Assembly (NCBI RefSeq): GCF_015624425.1
Contig: NZ_CP049919.1
Location: forward strand, 5,766,001-5,830,000
Source: Roseateles sp. DAIF2
GTDB lineage: Bacteria; Pseudomonadota; Gammaproteobacteria; Burkholderiales; Burkholderiaceae_C
Length of the DNA: 64,000 bases
Reading direction: 5' to 3'
The translations under genes and the position numbers were made by a program. Positions 61,335 to 64,000 of this stretch are shown here, piece by piece. The notes under the pieces are model-generated. The model searched no databases. It worked only from the letters and a program-made list of their open reading frames with translations, and was not told where the DNA came from. Each line of letters starts with the position of its first letter. The first letter of the stretch is position 1.

Positions 61335-62357
61335 ATGATGAACGTTCAAGTTATCGCAGACTACCTGAGGAACCTTCACGTGCAGCGCGACGTTGCCGTA
61401 GCCGCGTATTGGCTTGAGGAGGCAGCATCGCGCTCAGAACTCGTGTCCCAGCTCTCGGCTCTGCTGTCGGACCTACCCGTCCTCATTGCCGCGGTCCCGA
61501 AAGGAGCCTTCGATGATCCGAATGGGATCATCGATGACCTCGCGAAGACCATTTCGGACAACGCCGAGTGGTTCGGCGAGGAGAAGCGAACAGCCATTAC
61601 GCGAGATGAGAAGTTCTCGCTGGTCCTGGTGTCAAAGCGGGCACTTGACGTACCCCAGCTCTCTTCACCGGTTACTTTGCCGGACTGGTTTCCGCAATGG
61701 CCCGGCGAGCTGTTGACGGTCACGATCAAGAGCGTCACGGACGCTATCGACATTTCATTCGCATCGGCGGATATCCCTGTCGCTTCTATCAACGCTTCGT
61801 TGCATGCGCTCGAATCTGCTCTATGCGCTAGGCTTGACTCTGTCTTGCGGCGCGCCCCGACAGCCGCTGCGAGTTTGCGTGCACGCCTTGGTGGAAGCAA
61901 GGGCCCCGTCGACTTGATACAACTGATCTCCCAGTCAGAGGAGAAGAGACGCAGTGTCGCGCCTGCCGACTTCCGGCCGGGAGGTAGCGCAAGTGGTGAG
62001 TATCTTGTATCGCGACTGTTCAGCCAGTGGTGGGAGTGCAGCCACAAAGACCTTCACAGGCTTGCCGTCGACATAGCAGAAGCGCTGGATATCCACACGG
62101 GCTCAAAAGTCGAGGCGCAGCATTCCTTGGCATCGCTGCTGACACGCACCGTAAGACCGAAGCTCGCGGAAACCCCGCCCGGCGTGACGCTCGCTCGCAA
62201 TGCGATCGTCAGCTTGGCCCATGCGATTCAATTCACGAACGCCGTTCATCACGCCGGCGACTATCCCAACTTCCCGGCTGCGCTAACGATCAGCTACGCA
62301 AAGGACTTGTCTCGGTCGTGTAAGCGTGCGGCGGATGCACTCAGCACTTTGGCTTGA
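61335..62357 (+). CDS. Partner protein of the ATPase, unknown family
   Basis: 340 residues, no signal or membrane span. Predicted mixed fold in the first 150 residues (VIADYLRNLHVQRDVAVAAYW, LPDWFPQWPGELLTVTIKSV) and helical C-terminal half (LFSQWWECSHKDLHRLAVDIAEAL in two parts, ARNAIVSLAHAIQFTNAVHH). No catalytic motif is convincing. It starts 21 bases after the ATPase stop on the same strand with similar, less GC-rich codons, so the two form an operon. Whether it is a sensor, an effector or an adaptor cannot be told from sequence. Confidence 0.7.
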   Translation: MMNVQVIADYLRNLHVQRDVAVAAYWLEEAASRSELVSQLSALLSDLPVLIAAVPKGAFDDPNGIIDDLAKTISDNAEWFGEEKRTAITRDEKFSLVLVSKRALDVPQLSSPVTLPDWFPQWPGELLTVTIKSVTDAIDISFASADIPVASINASLHALESALCARLDSVLRRAPTAAASLRARLGGSKGPVDLIQLISQSEEKRRSVAPADFRPGGSASGEYLVSRLFSQWWECSHKDLHRLAVDIAEALDIHTGSKVEAQHSLASLLTRTVRPKLAETPPGVTLARNAIVSLAHAIQFTNAVHHAGDYPNFPAALTISYAKDLSRSCKRAADALSTLA

Positions 62358-62559
62358 TCAGGGGCCCGCGAATCAGGTGTAGATCGGTTCAACACCTGTC
62401 CAAATGATCAATTGCATGGTGGATGGAGTTGACGTGTAGTCGACGAAGAAGGTCTGTTTTGGGGTGCGCATGCGGATGTCTGTCCTGTCGCAGCCAAATA
62501 TGGCTAATGCACTGGCTGTGCGGGCAACACTCAAGCCTTAACCCCTTACCGGTGAACTT
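62358..62559. promoter_or_regulatory. Spacer between the ATPase pair and the DUF4238 gene
   Basis: About 200 bases, AT-richer than the chromosome average here. An inverted repeat CAGGTGT...ACACCTG (near 62376-62400) follows the upstream stop and may be a weak terminator without a T tract. The rest probably contains the promoter of the DUF4238 gene. Confidence 0.35.
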
Positions 62560-63534
62560 GTGGCCATAGCGAAAGTCCAACACTACGTACCGCAGTTCCT
62601 ACTCAGGAACTTTGGCAACGGCAAGAAGGATCAAGTGTGGGTTTACGACAAGTCGTCTGCGCGGGCGTTTCCGTCAAATACGAAGAACGTTGCTAGCGAG
62701 AGCCGCTTCTACGATTTCGAGTATCAAGGTCAAACTATTTCACTCGAGCCATGGCTTAGTCAGCTAGAAGGCAACGCGCAATCGGTGATCCGGTCCATTC
62801 TTGAGGCGGACTCGCTGGCCACGCTGACTAATGAGCAGAGGCAAATCCTGGCGGCATTCTTGGCAGTCCAACTGACCAGAACTAAGACGTTCCGCGAACA
62901 ATGGGATGCCCTCCCAAGGCTGCTACGCGAGCACTTACAGCGCAACGGTGATCAAGTTGCAGCGGGTTCCCAGGCAGAAGAGTTGATACGGGACATTCCG
63001 CCAAACGATCTCAAGGAGCAGGCCGCGAGAGTCATCTACAAGGCCCCAGAGACTTACGCTTCGCAGTTCCTCAACAAGGACTGGGTACTTGCAGCTACGA
63101 CGCGCAAGGCTCCGTTCTTGCTTAGCGATAACCCGCTGACACGCCAGAACATGGTCGATCGACCCGGCAGAGGGAATCTCGGGTTGGCGCTCCCAGGTAT
63201 CGAGATCTACTTCCCCCTGTCACCTACTCGTGCTTTGGCGATGTGGTGCCCTACCCTTACAGAGACAGTTCATCGTGGAGCTCTGACTCTTATGAGTCGC
63301 AACGGCTCCACAGCGACGGTGCACGATCCCAACGGCATCATCAGAATGAGCGACGCGTTGCTCAATGGCGATCCCGTCCTGTACTCGCCGGAAAACGTCG
63401 AGAACTTCAACTCGCTCCAGATCATCTGGAGTGAGCGATACATTTTCTCAAGCGCCAATGACTTTCAGCTCGCGCAAACCATGCTTAGCAAGCATCCAAG
63501 CCTCAAAAAGGGGCCGAGACCAGCTACGGCGTAG
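62560..63534 (+). CDS. DUF4238 protein
   Basis: 324 residues, no signal. The N-terminal VQHYVPQFLLRNF is the DUF4238 hallmark, followed by helical segments (LSQLEGNAQSVIRSILEAD, TNEQRQILAAFLAVQLTRT) and a C-terminal strand region with FLLSDNPLTRQNM and IEIYFPLSPTRALAMW, also typical. It starts at GTG 62560, with no better ATG that keeps the motif. DUF4238 proteins are often found in islands next to restriction or defence genes; no function is proven. Codon use matches the ATPase pair. Confidence 0.85.
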   Translation: MAIAKVQHYVPQFLLRNFGNGKKDQVWVYDKSSARAFPSNTKNVASESRFYDFEYQGQTISLEPWLSQLEGNAQSVIRSILEADSLATLTNEQRQILAAFLAVQLTRTKTFREQWDALPRLLREHLQRNGDQVAAGSQAEELIRDIPPNDLKEQAARVIYKAPETYASQFLNKDWVLAATTRKAPFLLSDNPLTRQNMVDRPGRGNLGLALPGIEIYFPLSPTRALAMWCPTLTETVHRGALTLMSRNGSTATVHDPNGIIRMSDALLNGDPVLYSPENVENFNSLQIIWSERYIFSSANDFQLAQTMLSKHPSLKKGPRPATA

Positions 63535-63727
63535 CGTATCGCCGCTGTAAAGCTCACTCCCCCGCTCTCGCCCCCGCACCGTTTGCCTTACCGGGCGGCG
63601 CTCGCCCGTCGAGGACAGCTTTCTGAGCTCTCTTTTTAGGCTGAGCGACGACGGCAACGGGTCGGCTGCGTGAGTTCACAGGTCGACCGTGAACGGCCGC
63701 AACCGCTGCATTGCCACCGCCCCACCA
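63535..63727. other. Right boundary spacer of the island
   Basis: 193 bases with no gene and no T-tract terminator. A CTTTCTGAGCTCTCTTTTTAGG stretch near 63620 is pyrimidine-rich. GC content rises towards the Nudix gene. No repeat matching the left boundary at 58549-58916 was found. Confidence 0.3.
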
Positions 63728-64000
63728 TCAGTCGATGCTCGCCCTTAGCTTCCCCAAAAACCGCCCCATATGCGGATCACTCCGCGTCAGCGGCACCTCA
63801 TCGAACGCAAACCACCGCACCGACTCGAACTCACCCGCATCGAAGCGCGATAGCGGCGCATGGCGGTCGCCTCGCAGCAGGTACCACAGCGACACATCCT
63901 GATGCCCGGCGGTCAGGCCGACCGTGGTGGTGCAGGTGAGAAAGCGCGGCGGGCCAACTTGAGCCTCGTCGATGATCAGACCCAGCTCCTCCTGCAGCTC
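63728..64000 (-). CDS. Nudix hydrolase (5' partial)
   Basis: 91 C-terminal residues on the minus strand, cut by the window edge. It begins with ELQEELGL, the end of the Nudix box (REx2EExGx), and continues with TCTTTVGLTAGHQDVSLWYLLRGD and FESVRWFAFDEVP, typical of Nudix hydrolases. Stop at 63728-63730. The GC-rich codon use is that of the main chromosome, so the island ends before it. The substrate nucleotide is unknown. Confidence 0.88.
   Translation of the reverse strand, partial: ELQEELGLIIDEAQVGPPRFLTCTTTVGLTAGHQDVSLWYLLRGDRHAPLSRFDAGEFESVRWFAFDEVPLTRSDPHMGRFLGKLRASID

Noticed and set aside
1..64000. CRISPR array, rRNA, tRNA or prophage genes.
   Set aside because: No regularly spaced direct repeats, no tRNA-like cloverleaf ends or rRNA-like stretches, and no phage structural or integrase motifs were seen.

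Overview
The window is GC-rich DNA, densely packed with genes on both strands. Many neighbouring genes share ATGA or GTGA stop/start overlaps. Bug/TctC-type periplasmic binding proteins, a proteobacterial gshA, TonB-dependent receptors, MCE/MlaE-type lipid transport genes and many GGDEF/TetR/LysR-type regulators point to a betaproteobacterium of the Burkholderiales. The Roseateles/Pelomonas/Mitsuaria neighbourhood is my best guess; this is inferred from gene content and codon use only. No tRNA, rRNA or CRISPR array was seen.

Layout. 1-12.4 kb: five tandem paralogous family-5 solute-binding proteins on the minus strand (the last cut by the window edge), divergent from one OppB/OppC/double-ATPase import system that ends in a clear terminator. 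12.5-14.6 kb: a band-7 (SPFH) membrane protein operon with two small membrane proteins and an Arc-like ribbon-helix-helix protein, behind a perfect 16-bp palindrome. 14.6-17.6 kb: a minus-strand TetR / DUF2867 / ABC1-kinase / DUF6463 operon joined by ATGA overlaps. 17.7-19.5 kb: a second TetR gene, then a 41-residue membrane peptide and an alpha/beta hydrolase; near-identical palindromes precede the regulator and the peptide. 19.5-22.6 kb: fumarylacetoacetase and a Bug protein, divergent from IclR. 22.9-29.7 kb: two tandem TPR-GGDEF cyclases, a Bug protein and a SulP transporter. 29.8-31.2 kb: HxlR regulator divergent from a SugE-like exporter and an azoreductase. 31.2-31.6 kb: a hairpin-rich non-coding insert that looks like a MITE with target-site duplication.

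31.6-36.6 kb: hybrid histidine kinase, metallo-beta-lactamase-fold protein and gshA. 36.5-43.4 kb: an ABC transporter (ATPase plus two large-loop permeases) and a TonB-dependent receptor, with a Fur-box-like palindrome between the receptor and a divergent Fur-family gene. 43.4-47.6 kb: beta-propeller phytase and its TonB-dependent receptor. 47.7-53.5 kb: degenerate GGDEF protein, AraC regulator, three short-chain dehydrogenases and a LysR regulator. 53.6-56.0 kb: small conserved genes (DsrE, DUF2939, DUF1992, LysE exporter, DUF2007). 56.0-58.5 kb: MlaE-type permease, MlaD-type MCE protein and lipoprotein without a local ATPase.

58.5-63.7 kb is the region most unlike the rest. Its coding genes are less GC-rich, it lies behind a possible decayed insertion-sequence end, and it carries a 798-residue P-loop ATPase, a partner protein of unknown family and a DUF4238 protein. 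This is the best candidate for an undescribed, possibly anti-phage, system. A Nudix hydrolase gene runs off the right edge.

A separate theme is non-coding palindromes at convergent gene ends: a repeat present twice (after the SulP gene and after the LysR gene), a compound hairpin between two dehydrogenase genes, and the MITE-like insert between azoR and the histidine kinase.
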